The translations under genes were made by a program, and so were the position numbers. The notes beneath the pieces were generated by a model. It made no database searches and was not told the DNA's origin. It saw only the letters and a list, made by a program, of their open reading frames with translations. Positions 30,829-38,797 of a stretch of DNA of 64,000 nucleotides are shown here, piece after piece; positions within the stretch are counted from its first letter, which is position 1; each line of letters opens with the position of its first letter. Origin of the DNA: Streptomyces aurantiacus (lineage in GTDB: Bacteria; Actinomycetota; Actinomycetes; Streptomycetales; Streptomycetaceae); assembly GCF_027107535.1 (NCBI RefSeq), contig NZ_CP114283.1, forward strand, positions 3,658,001 to 3,722,000, given 5' to 3'.

Positions 30829-30942
30829 GTCGCGCAGTTCCCCGCGCCCCTGGCGGGCGCAATTCCTTGCACCCCAGCAGTGCATGGCGGCGTACACCGG
30901 GCGGCGACGGTGCCCCGCCAGGGGCGCGGGGAACTGCGCGAC
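30829..30942. repeat. 29-bp perfect inverted repeat between aspA and glsA
   Basis: Arms 30829-30857 and 30914-30942 are exact reverse complements (core GCGCAGTTCCCCGCGCCCCT), with a 56-nt spacer. This GC-rich arm sequence is a widespread intergenic element in Streptomyces, often after operons. Here it probably ends the asparagine operon before the glutaminase gene. Confidence 0.85.
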
Positions 30943-30980
30943 CCGCGCCACCCCTCTAAGCGGACGGCACAATGGTGATC

Positions 30981-31904
30981 ATGAGTTCGCCTCTGACCTT
31001 CCAGCCGATCCTGCACCGCATCGCGGCCGAGATCGAGGAGACCCCGGGTCGTGGTCGCCCCGCCGACTACATCCCGGCGCTCGCGGCCTGCGACCCGCAC
31101 CGGTTCGGCATGGCCGTCGCGGAACTGGACGGCACGGTGTACGGCGTCGGCGACTGGCGGCAGCCGTTCTCGACGCAGTCCATCACCAAGGTCTTCACCC
31201 TCGCGCTCGACCTGGCCCGCGAGGCCGACGAGCTGTGGGAACACGTCGGCCGCGAGCCGTCCGGCAACCCCTTCAACTCCCTGGTCCAGCTGGAGTACGA
31301 GAGCGGCATCCCCCGCAACCCCTTCATCAACGCGGGCGCCCTCGTCGTCACCGACCGCCTCCACTCCCAGACCGGCGACGCCTCGGGCACCCTGCTCGAC
31401 TTCCTTCGCGCGGAGAGCGGCAACGAGCACCTCTCCATCAACCAGGACGTCGCCGCCTCCGAGTCCGCCAACGGCGACCGAAACGCCGCGCTGGGCCACT
31501 TCATGGCGGCGTACGGGAACATCGGCAACCCGGTCCCGGTGCTCCTCGACCAGTACTTCCGCCAGTGCTCCATCGAGGCCTCCTGCGCCGACCTCGCCCT
31601 CGCCACCGGCTTCCTCGCCCGCCACGGCATCCGGGCGGACGGCTCCCGCCTCCTGACGCAGAGCCAGGCCAAGCAGGTCAACGCGGTCATGCTCACCTGC
31701 GGCACGTACGACGCGGCCGGCGAGTTCGCCTACCGGGTGGGCCTGCCCGGCAAGAGCGGCGTGGGCGGCGGCATCATCGCCGTCGTCCCGGGCCGCTGCA
31801 CGCTCTGCGTATGGAGCCCCGGCCTGGACGAACGCGGCAACTCGGTGGCGGGAGTCGCCGCCCTGGACCGCTTCACGACGCTCACGGGCGTGTCCGTGTT
31901 CTAG
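30981..31904 (+). CDS. glsA: glutaminase
   Basis: A 307-residue serine-dependent glutaminase of the beta-lactamase-like fold converting glutamine to glutamate and ammonia. Landmarks: GRGRPADYIPALAACDP, catalytic FSTQSITKVFTLAL with Ser-x-x-Lys, GNPFNSLVQLEYESGIPRNPFINAGAL, and the C-terminal GLPGKSGVGGGIIAVVPG. I choose ATG 30981 (MSSPLTFQP) because the preceding MVI is not typical; ATG 30972 is the alternative. Glutaminase beside an asparagine operon suggests a wider amide-nitrogen scavenging role. Confidence 0.93.
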   Translation: MSSPLTFQPILHRIAAEIEETPGRGRPADYIPALAACDPHRFGMAVAELDGTVYGVGDWRQPFSTQSITKVFTLALDLAREADELWEHVGREPSGNPFNSLVQLEYESGIPRNPFINAGALVVTDRLHSQTGDASGTLLDFLRAESGNEHLSINQDVAASESANGDRNAALGHFMAAYGNIGNPVPVLLDQYFRQCSIEASCADLALATGFLARHGIRADGSRLLTQSQAKQVNAVMLTCGTYDAAGEFAYRVGLPGKSGVGGGIIAVVPGRCTLCVWSPGLDERGNSVAGVAALDRFTTLTGVSVF

Positions 31905-32011
31905 GGACCGCCTTGGGGACGGCCGTTCGGTCGGCCGGTGGCCATGCCGCGGCCGCCGTGCGGAGACAGGGGCGTCGTCTTCCGGCCACCCCGCGTTGCC
32001 ACGCTGACCGG

Positions 32012-33418
32012 GTGTTGGCCAAGGACTTCTCCGTCGATCTGCGTCACTGCCGGCTTCTCGGGCTCGCGGGCTCGGTCGTCCTCGCGGCGGGAGGCGAGAC
32101 GGCCGGAGCGCTGCCCGTGCGGGAACTGCCGTCGCTCGCCTCCGGGCGCGCGGCACTCGGCCTGGTCGGCGTGTACTTCGGAGTGGTCCTGCTCGTTGCC
32201 GCCTGGGCCCTGCTGGGGCGCGTGCTCCGCGGGCCCCAGCCGCCGGGTCCGCGGTCGCTGCTCGTCGTGCTCGCCGTGTGGGCCACGCCGTTGCTGCTCG
32301 CGCCGCCCCTGTTCAGCCGGGACGTCTACAGCTACCTGGCCCAGGGCGCGATGGTCGACGCGCACCTCGACGTGTACACGCACGGCCCCGCGATACTCGG
32401 CGGGCCTCTCGCGGACGAGGTGGCACCGGTGTGGCGGCGGACCGCGACCCCGTACGGCCCGGTCTTCCTCGCCGTCGCGTCCGCACTGTCCGGGCTGACG
32501 CGGGGCGAGGTCCCGGCCGGGCTGTTCGGGATGAGGGTCGTCGCGCTGCTCGGCGTGGCGCTGATGGCGGCCTCGCTGCCGAGGCTCGCCCGCCACAGCG
32601 GCGCGGACCCCGCCGCCGCGCTGTGGCTCGGCGCGCTCAACCCCCTCGTACTGCTGCACCTGGTGGCCGGCGCGCACAACGACGCCATCATGCTGGGCCT
32701 GCTCGGCGCCGGCCTGGTGGCGGCCCTCGGCCGGTGGCCCGTCCTCGGCGCGGTCCTGGTCACCCTGGCCGCGCTGGTCAAGGCCCCTGCCGTACTCGGG
32801 CTCGCGGCCGTCGTCGCGCTCCAGGCGCGTGCGGGCCGGGGCCCGGTGAAGGCCACGGTCACGACCGGGGCCGCCGCGCTCGCCACCACCCTCGGCGTGA
32901 CCGCCGCGGCCGGTACGGGATACGGCTGGATCGGCGCGCTGAGGACGCCCGTGTCCCCGCAGAACTGGTCGCCCACCAGCGTCCTGGGCCGGGCCACCGG
33001 CGCGCTCCTGCGGGACCTGGGCAGCGATCTCGCTCCGTTCGCGCTCCCTGCCTGGCACGCCCTGGGACTGGCGGTCACCGCGGTCGCCGTCCTCGTCATC
33101 TGGCTGCGCCGCCCCCGCCCCAGCCCCGTGTACGCGCTGGGCCTCAGCCTGGCGACGGTGGCCGTGCTGGGCCCGGCCGTCCGCCCCTGGTACGCGCTGT
33201 GGGGTCTGTTCCTCATCGCCGCGGCCGCACCCAGTGCGTCCGTACGCCACCGCATGGCGGCCGTGACCGGCGCCCTCGCCCTCGCCGTCCTGCCGAGCGG
33301 CGGCCCGCCGGACGGCGAACAACTGGCCCTGGCGGTGTCGGGCGGGATGCTCGGGCTGGTCGTCCTCTGGCAGGCGCATCGGACGTCGGACACGCCCGTC
33401 CTGGGGCGGGCGGCATGA
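32012..33418 (+). CDS. MptB-like alpha-1,6-mannosyltransferase
   Basis: A 468-residue membrane protein of the polyprenol-phosphomannose-dependent type. Seen: about 12 hydrophobic helices, an early external loop SRDVYSYLAQGAMVDAHLDVYTHGP with the catalytic Arg-Asp pair, and TATPYGPVFLAVAS as in MptA/MptB proteins. MptB in Corynebacterineae starts lipomannan elongation. In Streptomyces the product may be another mannosylated lipid or protein. The start is GTG 32012, chosen as the only plausible codon before the first helix; no clear ribosome site is present. It overlaps the GT87 gene by ATGA. Confidence 0.85.
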   Translation: MLAKDFSVDLRHCRLLGLAGSVVLAAGGETAGALPVRELPSLASGRAALGLVGVYFGVVLLVAAWALLGRVLRGPQPPGPRSLLVVLAVWATPLLLAPPLFSRDVYSYLAQGAMVDAHLDVYTHGPAILGGPLADEVAPVWRRTATPYGPVFLAVASALSGLTRGEVPAGLFGMRVVALLGVALMAASLPRLARHSGADPAAALWLGALNPLVLLHLVAGAHNDAIMLGLLGAGLVAALGRWPVLGAVLVTLAALVKAPAVLGLAAVVALQARAGRGPVKATVTTGAAALATTLGVTAAAGTGYGWIGALRTPVSPQNWSPTSVLGRATGALLRDLGSDLAPFALPAWHALGLAVTAVAVLVIWLRRPRPSPVYALGLSLATVAVLGPAVRPWYALWGLFLIAAAAPSASVRHRMAAVTGALALAVLPSGGPPDGEQLALAVSGGMLGLVVLWQAHRTSDTPVLGRAA

Positions 33419-34731
33419 GGCTGTCGGGCACCGACCGGGGGCGGCTGCTCTTCGTCGTCGCCCTGGCCGCCGCCGTGACCCTCTTCACCGCGACCGTGCC
33501 GTTGCTGCGGGACTGGTTCGACCTGCGCGTGTACCACGGGGCTGTCGACGCGTGGGTCCACCACGGCGGCCGGCTCTACGACTACCGGGTGCCGGGGACG
33601 GCGTACGGATTCACCTACCCGCCGTTCGCGGCGGTCAGCATGCTCCCGATGGCCCTGCTCGGACTGCGTGCCGCGATCGCCGTATGCCTGCTGCTCAACC
33701 TCGCCGCGACGGCTTTCGTCCTGCACGTACTGGCCGGGCACAGGCTGCGCCGGTACGGGTGGTTCGGCCTGGCCGTGACGGTCTGTCTGCTGGCACTCCT
33801 CGAACCGGTCCGCGACACGTTCAGCTTCGGCCAGGTCAACCTGGTGCTGCTGGCCCTCGTCCTCGGCGACGCCCGGCTGCTGGCGACGGGCCGGGGTCGT
33901 TGGGCGGGCGTCGGGATCGGCCTCGCCGCCGCGGTCAAACTCACGCCCGCGATCTTCATCGTCCTGCTGCTGCTCGCCCGGCGCCCGCGTGCGGCGGGGA
34001 CGGCGACGGCGGTCGCCGCGGCCGCCACCGCCCTCGCGGCCTGGGCCGCCCCGGACGCCTCCCGCTTCTACTGGACCGAGGCGGTCTGGGACACGGCACG
34101 CATCGGCCGCCTCGCCTACGTCTCCAACCAGTCGATGCAGGGCGTACTGGCCCGGCTCGCCGACCCCGCGGAACCGAGCCGCGCCGCCTGGGCTCTGGCG
34201 GCGCTCGCCGTCCTCGCGGTGTGGGTGTGGCGTGTGCGCCGGGCCGTCGCCGTGGACGACGTCCTCGGTGCCTTCGCCCTGACCGCGCTCGCCGCCTGCC
34301 TCGTCAGCCCGATCACCTGGGTGCACCACCTCGTCTGGCTGCTGCCCGCGCTCGCGATCCTGGCCGGGGCGGGCCTGCGGCGCAGACGGCTGCTGTGGCT
34401 CGCCGGGGCGCTGTACGTCCTGCTGTGCAGCAGCGTCGTCTGGCTGTGGTTCGACGACGCGTCGGGCATCGACGGGTTCGTCGGCGCCAACACGTACGTG
34501 TGGATCACGCTGGGTCTGCTGTTCGGCCTGCCCGTCGGTCAGTTCCGCATGGAGCGCCCGCCGTGCAGCCGGAGGACCAGCCACACGCCGGCCGCGCCGA
34601 GACCGGCGGCGCCCGCCAGCGTCCCCGCTTGCGCCAGCCAGTCACCCGGACCGTCGGACTCGTCGTCGGCCTTGTCACCGGGTGCCGGCGCACCCGCCTG
34701 CGGTGCCGTCGCCGATCCGGGACCCGGCTGA
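33415..34731 (+). CDS. GT87-family mannosyltransferase with extended tail
   Basis: A 438-residue PimE-like membrane mannosyltransferase. Seen: first helix LLFVVALAAAVTLFTATVPLL, external loop DWFDLRVYHGAVDAWVHHGGRLYDY with the catalytic Asp, YGFTYPPFAAVSMLP, FGQVNLVLLALV, and SPITWVHHLVWLLPALAIL near the end. The family fold ends about residue 380. The remaining 58 or so residues (Pro/Ser/Ala-rich, from MERPPCSRR) are encoded in DNA that is antisense to the C-terminus of the carboxypeptidase gene. The native stop therefore seems lost, or the tail is tolerated. It works with the overlapping MptB-like gene. Confidence 0.83.
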   Translation: MRLSGTDRGRLLFVVALAAAVTLFTATVPLLRDWFDLRVYHGAVDAWVHHGGRLYDYRVPGTAYGFTYPPFAAVSMLPMALLGLRAAIAVCLLLNLAATAFVLHVLAGHRLRRYGWFGLAVTVCLLALLEPVRDTFSFGQVNLVLLALVLGDARLLATGRGRWAGVGIGLAAAVKLTPAIFIVLLLLARRPRAAGTATAVAAAATALAAWAAPDASRFYWTEAVWDTARIGRLAYVSNQSMQGVLARLADPAEPSRAAWALAALAVLAVWVWRVRRAVAVDDVLGAFALTALAACLVSPITWVHHLVWLLPALAILAGAGLRRRRLLWLAGALYVLLCSSVVWLWFDDASGIDGFVGANTYVWITLGLLFGLPVGQFRMERPPCSRRTSHTPAAPRPAAPASVPACASQSPGPSDSSSALSPGAGAPACGAVADPGPG

Positions 34732-35807
34732 GGCGCTGCCGCCGGCGCCGGGGCGGCCCGTGGTACGGGACGCGGCAGGAGCGACCCGACCGGCTCGACC
34801 CGCCCGGCGGCCCCGAAACCCCAGTCGAGCAGCGAGCGGCTCTCCTCGTACACGGCGAACCTGCTGCCCGACTGAGGGTTCATCACCGTGACGACGAGGG
34901 TGCGCCCGCCTCGGCGCGCGGCGGAGACGAGCGTGCTGCCCGCCCGCGAGGTGTAGCCGTTCTTGATGCCGATGAGCCCCCGATAGGGCGCGACCCCGTC
35001 GGCGCCGGTCAGCAGCCGGTTGGTGTTCTGGATCTCGTACGCCCAGCCCCCGGCGGGGAACTTCGCACGGACGGTGGCGCAGTAGCGGACGAAGTCCGTG
35101 TTGCGCAGACCGGCGCGCCCGAAGACGGCCAGGTCGTAGGCGGACGACACCTGGCCCGGCATGTCGTAGCCGTCGGGGGAGACGACCTGAGTGTCGCGGG
35201 CGCCCAGGGACTGTGCCTTGGCCTGCATCTGGGCAGCCGTGCTGCGCCAGCCGCCGTTCATCTCGGCGAGGACGCGGACCGCGTCGTTGCCCGAGTTCAG
35301 GAAGACGCCCCGCCACAGGTCGGCGGCCCGGTAGGTCCGCCCGGCGGCGACTCCGACGAGGCTGCTGCCGGGGCCGATGCCCGCCAGGTCCTGCTCGGTG
35401 ACGGTGTGCCGGACCGCCGCGGGCAGCACGGGCAGCACGGTCACCGCGAAGAGTGTCTTGAGCGTGCTGGCGGGCGGCAGCCTGAGGTGGGCGTTGTGTG
35501 CCGCGAGCACCTCGCCGGTGTCGGCGTCGGCCACCAGCCACGACCGGGCGGAGATGCCCTGCGGCACCCTGGGTGCCCCCGCCCGGGGGCGGACGTGCGT
35601 CCCGGGGCGGTCCAGCGTCGATGGGGGAGGGGTTGCGGTGCTCGGAGCGGGTCCGGCGGGTGCGCTGCCCGTGCCGGCGCGGGACCCGGTGGCGGTCGTG
35701 TCCGCTCCGCCGAGGGCCGCGGCCGGTCCCGGTGCGAGGGCGAGCGCCCCGACGGCACAGAGGGCGGAGCAGGAGACAGCCGTGCGGGCAGAGAATCCGA
35801 TGGTCAT
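34539..35807 (-). CDS. D-alanyl-D-alanine carboxypeptidase (PBP5/6 type)
   Basis: A 422-residue exported peptidoglycan carboxypeptidase that trims pentapeptides. Signal peptide 1 to about 33, a Pro/Ala/Thr linker, then S11 motifs: PASTLKTL with Ser114 and Lys117, SGND as the SxN motif, and IKNGYTSRAGS in the place of KTG. A second Pro/Ala-rich linker leads to a C-terminal helix (AGLGAAGVWLVLRL), giving membrane anchoring at both ends or at least at the C-terminus. ATG 35807 begins the signal peptide without a strong ribosome site. Its last 193 nt overlap the convergent GT87 gene. Confidence 0.92.
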   Translation of the reverse strand: MTIGFSARTAVSCSALCAVGALALAPGPAAALGGADTTATGSRAGTGSAPAGPAPSTATPPPSTLDRPGTHVRPRAGAPRVPQGISARSWLVADADTGEVLAAHNAHLRLPPASTLKTLFAVTVLPVLPAAVRHTVTEQDLAGIGPGSSLVGVAAGRTYRAADLWRGVFLNSGNDAVRVLAEMNGGWRSTAAQMQAKAQSLGARDTQVVSPDGYDMPGQVSSAYDLAVFGRAGLRNTDFVRYCATVRAKFPAGGWAYEIQNTNRLLTGADGVAPYRGLIGIKNGYTSRAGSTLVSAARRGGRTLVVTVMNPQSGSRFAVYEESRSLLDWGFGAAGRVEPVGSLLPRPVPRAAPAPAAAPQPGPGSATAPQAGAPAPGDKADDESDGPGDWLAQAGTLAGAAGLGAAGVWLVLRLHGGRSMRN

Positions 35808-36021
35808 ACTGCAAACGTAGGAACGCCCAGGTCGCACAGCGGGCTGCCCCGGCCGAACGGAGCCGTCGAACACCCGGATGCCGCAACGGCCGTTCGCCGG
35901 CCCACCGCCGACGAAGCCCCGAAGCGCAGTCCGGCGGCGGCTCCCGGAGCCCGGCGGCCCCAGGCAGGAGACGGGCAGGTTCACGGCCGCGGTGGCGGTC
36001 AGCGCGTCGTGCGGGCACGGT

Positions 36022-37164
36022 CTACTGACCGCCCGGCACCGTCTGCTGGACCTGCTTCAGGAACGTCGCGTTGTTCGGGGTCTGCCGCATCCGCTCCAGC
36101 AGGGTCTCCAGGCCGGCCTGGCCCTCCCCGCGGGAGATCAGGGCGCGCCGCAGGCCTCGCAGGGCAGTCAACTCGGCTGCCGGGAGGAGGAGTTCCTCGC
36201 GGCGGGTGCCGGACGGGGTGATGTCGACGGCGGGATAGACGCGGCGGGACGAGAGGGCGCGGTCCAGGCGGAGCTCCATGTTGCCCGTGCCCTTGAGTTC
36301 CTCGAAGTAGAAGTCGTCGGCGCGGGAGCCCGTCTCGACGAGCGCCGTGGCGAGGATGGTGAGGGAGCCGCCCTCCTCGGCGAGCCGCGCGGCGCCGAAG
36401 AGCCGCTTGGGCCCGTGGAGCGAGGCCGCGTCGACACCGCCGCTGAGGGTGCGGCCACCCGCGGCGGCCACGTTGTTGTGGGCCCGGCACAGCCGGGTGA
36501 GCGAGTCGAGGAGGATCACGACGTCCTGGCCCGCCTCGACCCGCCGCTTGGCGTGCTCCACGGCCAGCTCGGCGAGCGCGATGTGCTGCTTCGGGCTCTG
36601 GTCGAAGGTGGAGGCGAGCACCTCGCCCCGTACGGAACGGCGCATGTCGGTCACCTCCTCGGGGCGCTCGTCGAGGAGCACCACCATCAGATGGGCCTCG
36701 GGGTGGTTGCCGGCCACGGCGGCGGCCAACTGCTGGAGCAGTACGGTCTTGCCGGTCTTGGGCGGGGCCACGATCAGGCCGCGCTGGCCCTTGCCGATCG
36801 GTGCGACCAGGTCGACGAGGCGGGTGGACAGGCCGCCCGCTGGATGTTCGAGCCGCAGCCGCTCGCGGGGGTGCAGCGGCGTGAGGTCACGGAAGTGCGG
36901 GCGGCCCCGTGCCTCGTCGGCGGGGCGGCCGTTGACACGCTCGACCTCGGTGAGGGCGCGCTGCCGGCCGCGTACGCCTTCGACGAGGTCGCCCCTGCGC
37001 AGGCCGTGGCGGCGGATCAGCGCGGCGGGGACCTGGAGGTCGGCCGCCTGGGGGAGCAGGTTCTCGGTACGCAGGTGGCCCTGCCCGTTCGAGGTGATGT
37101 CGAGTACGCCGGTGGCCTGCTCCTGTGTGACCGGGGCGGGCGGGCGTTCGAGTGTGGTGGTCAT
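36022..37164 (-). CDS. rho: compact transcription termination factor Rho (second Rho type)
   Basis: A 380-residue hexameric RNA helicase that ends transcription at C-rich unstructured RNA. Seen: cold-shock-like RNA domain (about 15-75, GVLDITSNGQGHLRTENLLP, DLVEGVRG), ring ATPase with Walker A IVAPPKTGKT, Walker B VVILLDSLTRL, Q-loop RGEVLASTFDQSPKQH and R-loop AGGRTLSGGVDAASLHGPKRLFGAAR. Housekeeping actinobacterial Rho is about 650-700 residues with a large N-terminal insert, which is absent, so this is probably a paralogue. ATG 37164 has AAAGGA 7 nt upstream and replaces the longer frame to 37248. Its leader contains a C-rich tract. Confidence 0.93.
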   Translation of the reverse strand: MTTTLERPPAPVTQEQATGVLDITSNGQGHLRTENLLPQAADLQVPAALIRRHGLRRGDLVEGVRGRQRALTEVERVNGRPADEARGRPHFRDLTPLHPRERLRLEHPAGGLSTRLVDLVAPIGKGQRGLIVAPPKTGKTVLLQQLAAAVAGNHPEAHLMVVLLDERPEEVTDMRRSVRGEVLASTFDQSPKQHIALAELAVEHAKRRVEAGQDVVILLDSLTRLCRAHNNVAAAGGRTLSGGVDAASLHGPKRLFGAARLAEEGGSLTILATALVETGSRADDFYFEELKGTGNMELRLDRALSSRRVYPAVDITPSGTRREELLLPAAELTALRGLRRALISRGEGQAGLETLLERMRQTPNNATFLKQVQQTVPGGQ

Positions 37165-37206
37165 GAGGGGTGTCCTTTCGCGGACGGGTTCGTGTGTGTG
37201 GTCGTG

Positions 37207-37239
37207 CGGGATGGGGGAGAGAGGCCGGGGCGGGGGCGG
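37207..37239 (-). promoter_or_regulatory. C-rich leader tract upstream of rho, rut-like
   Basis: On the minus strand this reads as a C-rich, G-poor-for-this-genome run (CGCCCCCGCCCCGG, CTCTCTCCCCCATCCCGC). It would lie in the untranslated leader 45-75 nt before the rho start. Rho binds such RNA, and rho genes elsewhere are autoregulated by termination in the leader. The remaining 37240-37470 shows no gene. Confidence 0.45.
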
Positions 37240-37474
37240 TTTCGTCACGCCCGCACGGCGGATGCGTCACCTCTCGGGCCGCGGTACGCCGGGGCGAAGG
37301 CCCACGGCTGTACCGCTCGTGCGTGCCGTACGGCGAGGCATCCGCGGTGCTACGCGGTGCTCGGGCCGTACGGAGAGAGGTGGTGCGGAGAAGTTGCTGC
37401 GCCGGTCGATGTCGACGGGCCGATCAGCAGGATGAGAACGAAATCTGCACCGGCGCCATGAGGAGGCGTACACA

Positions 37475-37497
37475 AGTGCTGACGGAACTGTAGCACT
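37475..37497. promoter_or_regulatory. inverted repeat between rho and monooxygenase genes
   Basis: AGTGCT and AGCACT arms separated by 11 nt lie 77 bp before the monooxygenase-like start and within the divergent region. Possible operator for either gene. Confidence 0.4.
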
Positions 37498-37573
37498 ACC
37501 TTGTCCGGTGAGGGGCGATCGGCCGGATTTCGTGGCGTTGACAGAGGTGACGCCTCGCGTCACGGTGGTCGGC

Positions 37574-38761
37574 ATGGCCGATGCCTCGATCGTCGAACGC
37601 GTACGGGAACTGAGGCCGCTGATCCGGCAGAACGCGGTGCGCGCCGAGCGCGAACGGCGTGTGCCGGACGAGGTCGTCGCCGCACTGAACGGCACCGGGG
37701 TGCACCGGATGAACGTCCCCCGGCGGTACGGCGGTCACCAGACCCCGCTGGGCATCCAGGTCGACGCCTTCGCCGAGATCGCCGCCGAGTGCGGTTCCAC
37801 GGCGTGGGTGACGCTGAGCCAGGCGGGAGTCTCGTACATCGCGGCGCTCTTCCCCGACGAGGCACAGGACGACTTCTTCACCGGGCCGAGCGGTCCGGAC
37901 GCCAGGATCGGCGGCACGCTCGTCCCCGGCGCCACGGCGGTGCCGTACGACGGGGGCTACCGGGTGGACGGCGCCTCCGCCTTCGCGACCGGCTGCCATC
38001 CCGCGGACTGGCATCTGCTGACGGCCGCGGTCGCCCCGGTGGACGGGCGGTCCGGAGAGGGGCCGCCGGAGGTGCTGTGGGTGGCGGTGCCGATGTCCGA
38101 GTTGGAGATCCTGGACGACTGGGACACCGCGGGTCTCGCCGGTACCGGCAGCAACACCGTCGTGGCCCGGGACATTCCCGTCCCCGCGCACCGGGTGCTG
38201 CCGGTCGGGCCGATGCTCGCCGGGCAGTTCCCGTCGAAGGCCAACGCGGACGACCCGTGCTACCGCATGCCGGTGCTGCTGCTGTTCTGCGCCTGGGCGG
38301 CGTCGGCGGCGCTGGGCCTCGGGCGGGCGGCGATGACGGAGTTCGGTGAGCGCATCCACCGGCGCGGCATCACGTACACCTTCCACGAGCGGCAGAACGA
38401 GGCGACCGTCACCCATCTCCAGGCCGCCGAGGCGCAGATGAGGATCTCGGCCGCGGAACTCGTGGCCGCCCGGCTGGTCGCCGAGATCGAGACCAAGGCC
38501 CACGACGGTGGCTCGTACACCCCGCGGGAGCGGGCCAGGATCCGCGCCGAGAGCGGCTATCTCACGCGGCTGTGCAAGGAGGCCGTGGATCTGCTCGCCT
38601 CGGCCGCCGGTGCCTCCTCCCTCCAGCGGGACGTGCCCATGCAGCGCATCGTCCGTGACATCCACGCGCTGAGCCTGCACTCCTTCGTCAACCCCACCAC
38701 CAACCTGGAGATCTACGGGCGCGTACTCTCGGGCGTCGACCCGGGCACCCCGTTCCTGTGA
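37574..38761 (+). CDS. flavin-dependent monooxygenase / acyl-CoA dehydrogenase-fold protein
   Basis: A 395-residue protein of the acyl-CoA dehydrogenase fold, closest in pattern to HsaA/HpaB-like group D flavin monooxygenases and N-hydroxylases. Seen: helical N-terminus (IVERVRELRPLIRQNAVRAERERRVPDEVVAALNGTGVHRMNVPRRYGG), STAWVTLSQ, DGGYRVDGASAFATGCHPADWHL in the middle beta domain, and a C-terminal four-helix bundle ending FVNPTTNLEIYGRVLSG. The acyl-CoA dehydrogenase catalytic Glu is not evident, favouring oxygenase use of reduced flavin. ATG 37574 has GGTGG just upstream. The P450 gene follows 36 nt later, suggesting a two-step oxidation. Confidence 0.8.
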   Translation: MADASIVERVRELRPLIRQNAVRAERERRVPDEVVAALNGTGVHRMNVPRRYGGHQTPLGIQVDAFAEIAAECGSTAWVTLSQAGVSYIAALFPDEAQDDFFTGPSGPDARIGGTLVPGATAVPYDGGYRVDGASAFATGCHPADWHLLTAAVAPVDGRSGEGPPEVLWVAVPMSELEILDDWDTAGLAGTGSNTVVARDIPVPAHRVLPVGPMLAGQFPSKANADDPCYRMPVLLLFCAWAASAALGLGRAAMTEFGERIHRRGITYTFHERQNEATVTHLQAAEAQMRISAAELVAARLVAEIETKAHDGGSYTPRERARIRAESGYLTRLCKEAVDLLASAAGASSLQRDVPMQRIVRDIHALSLHSFVNPTTNLEIYGRVLSGVDPGTPFL

Positions 38762-38797
38762 CGGCCTCCGACGGCCGTCGACGGCAGTCAGGAGACT

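Noticed and set aside
33552..36221. 889-codon plus-strand frame across GT87 and carboxypeptidase genes
   Set aside because: Shadow frame, no start signal, biased composition and no motif.
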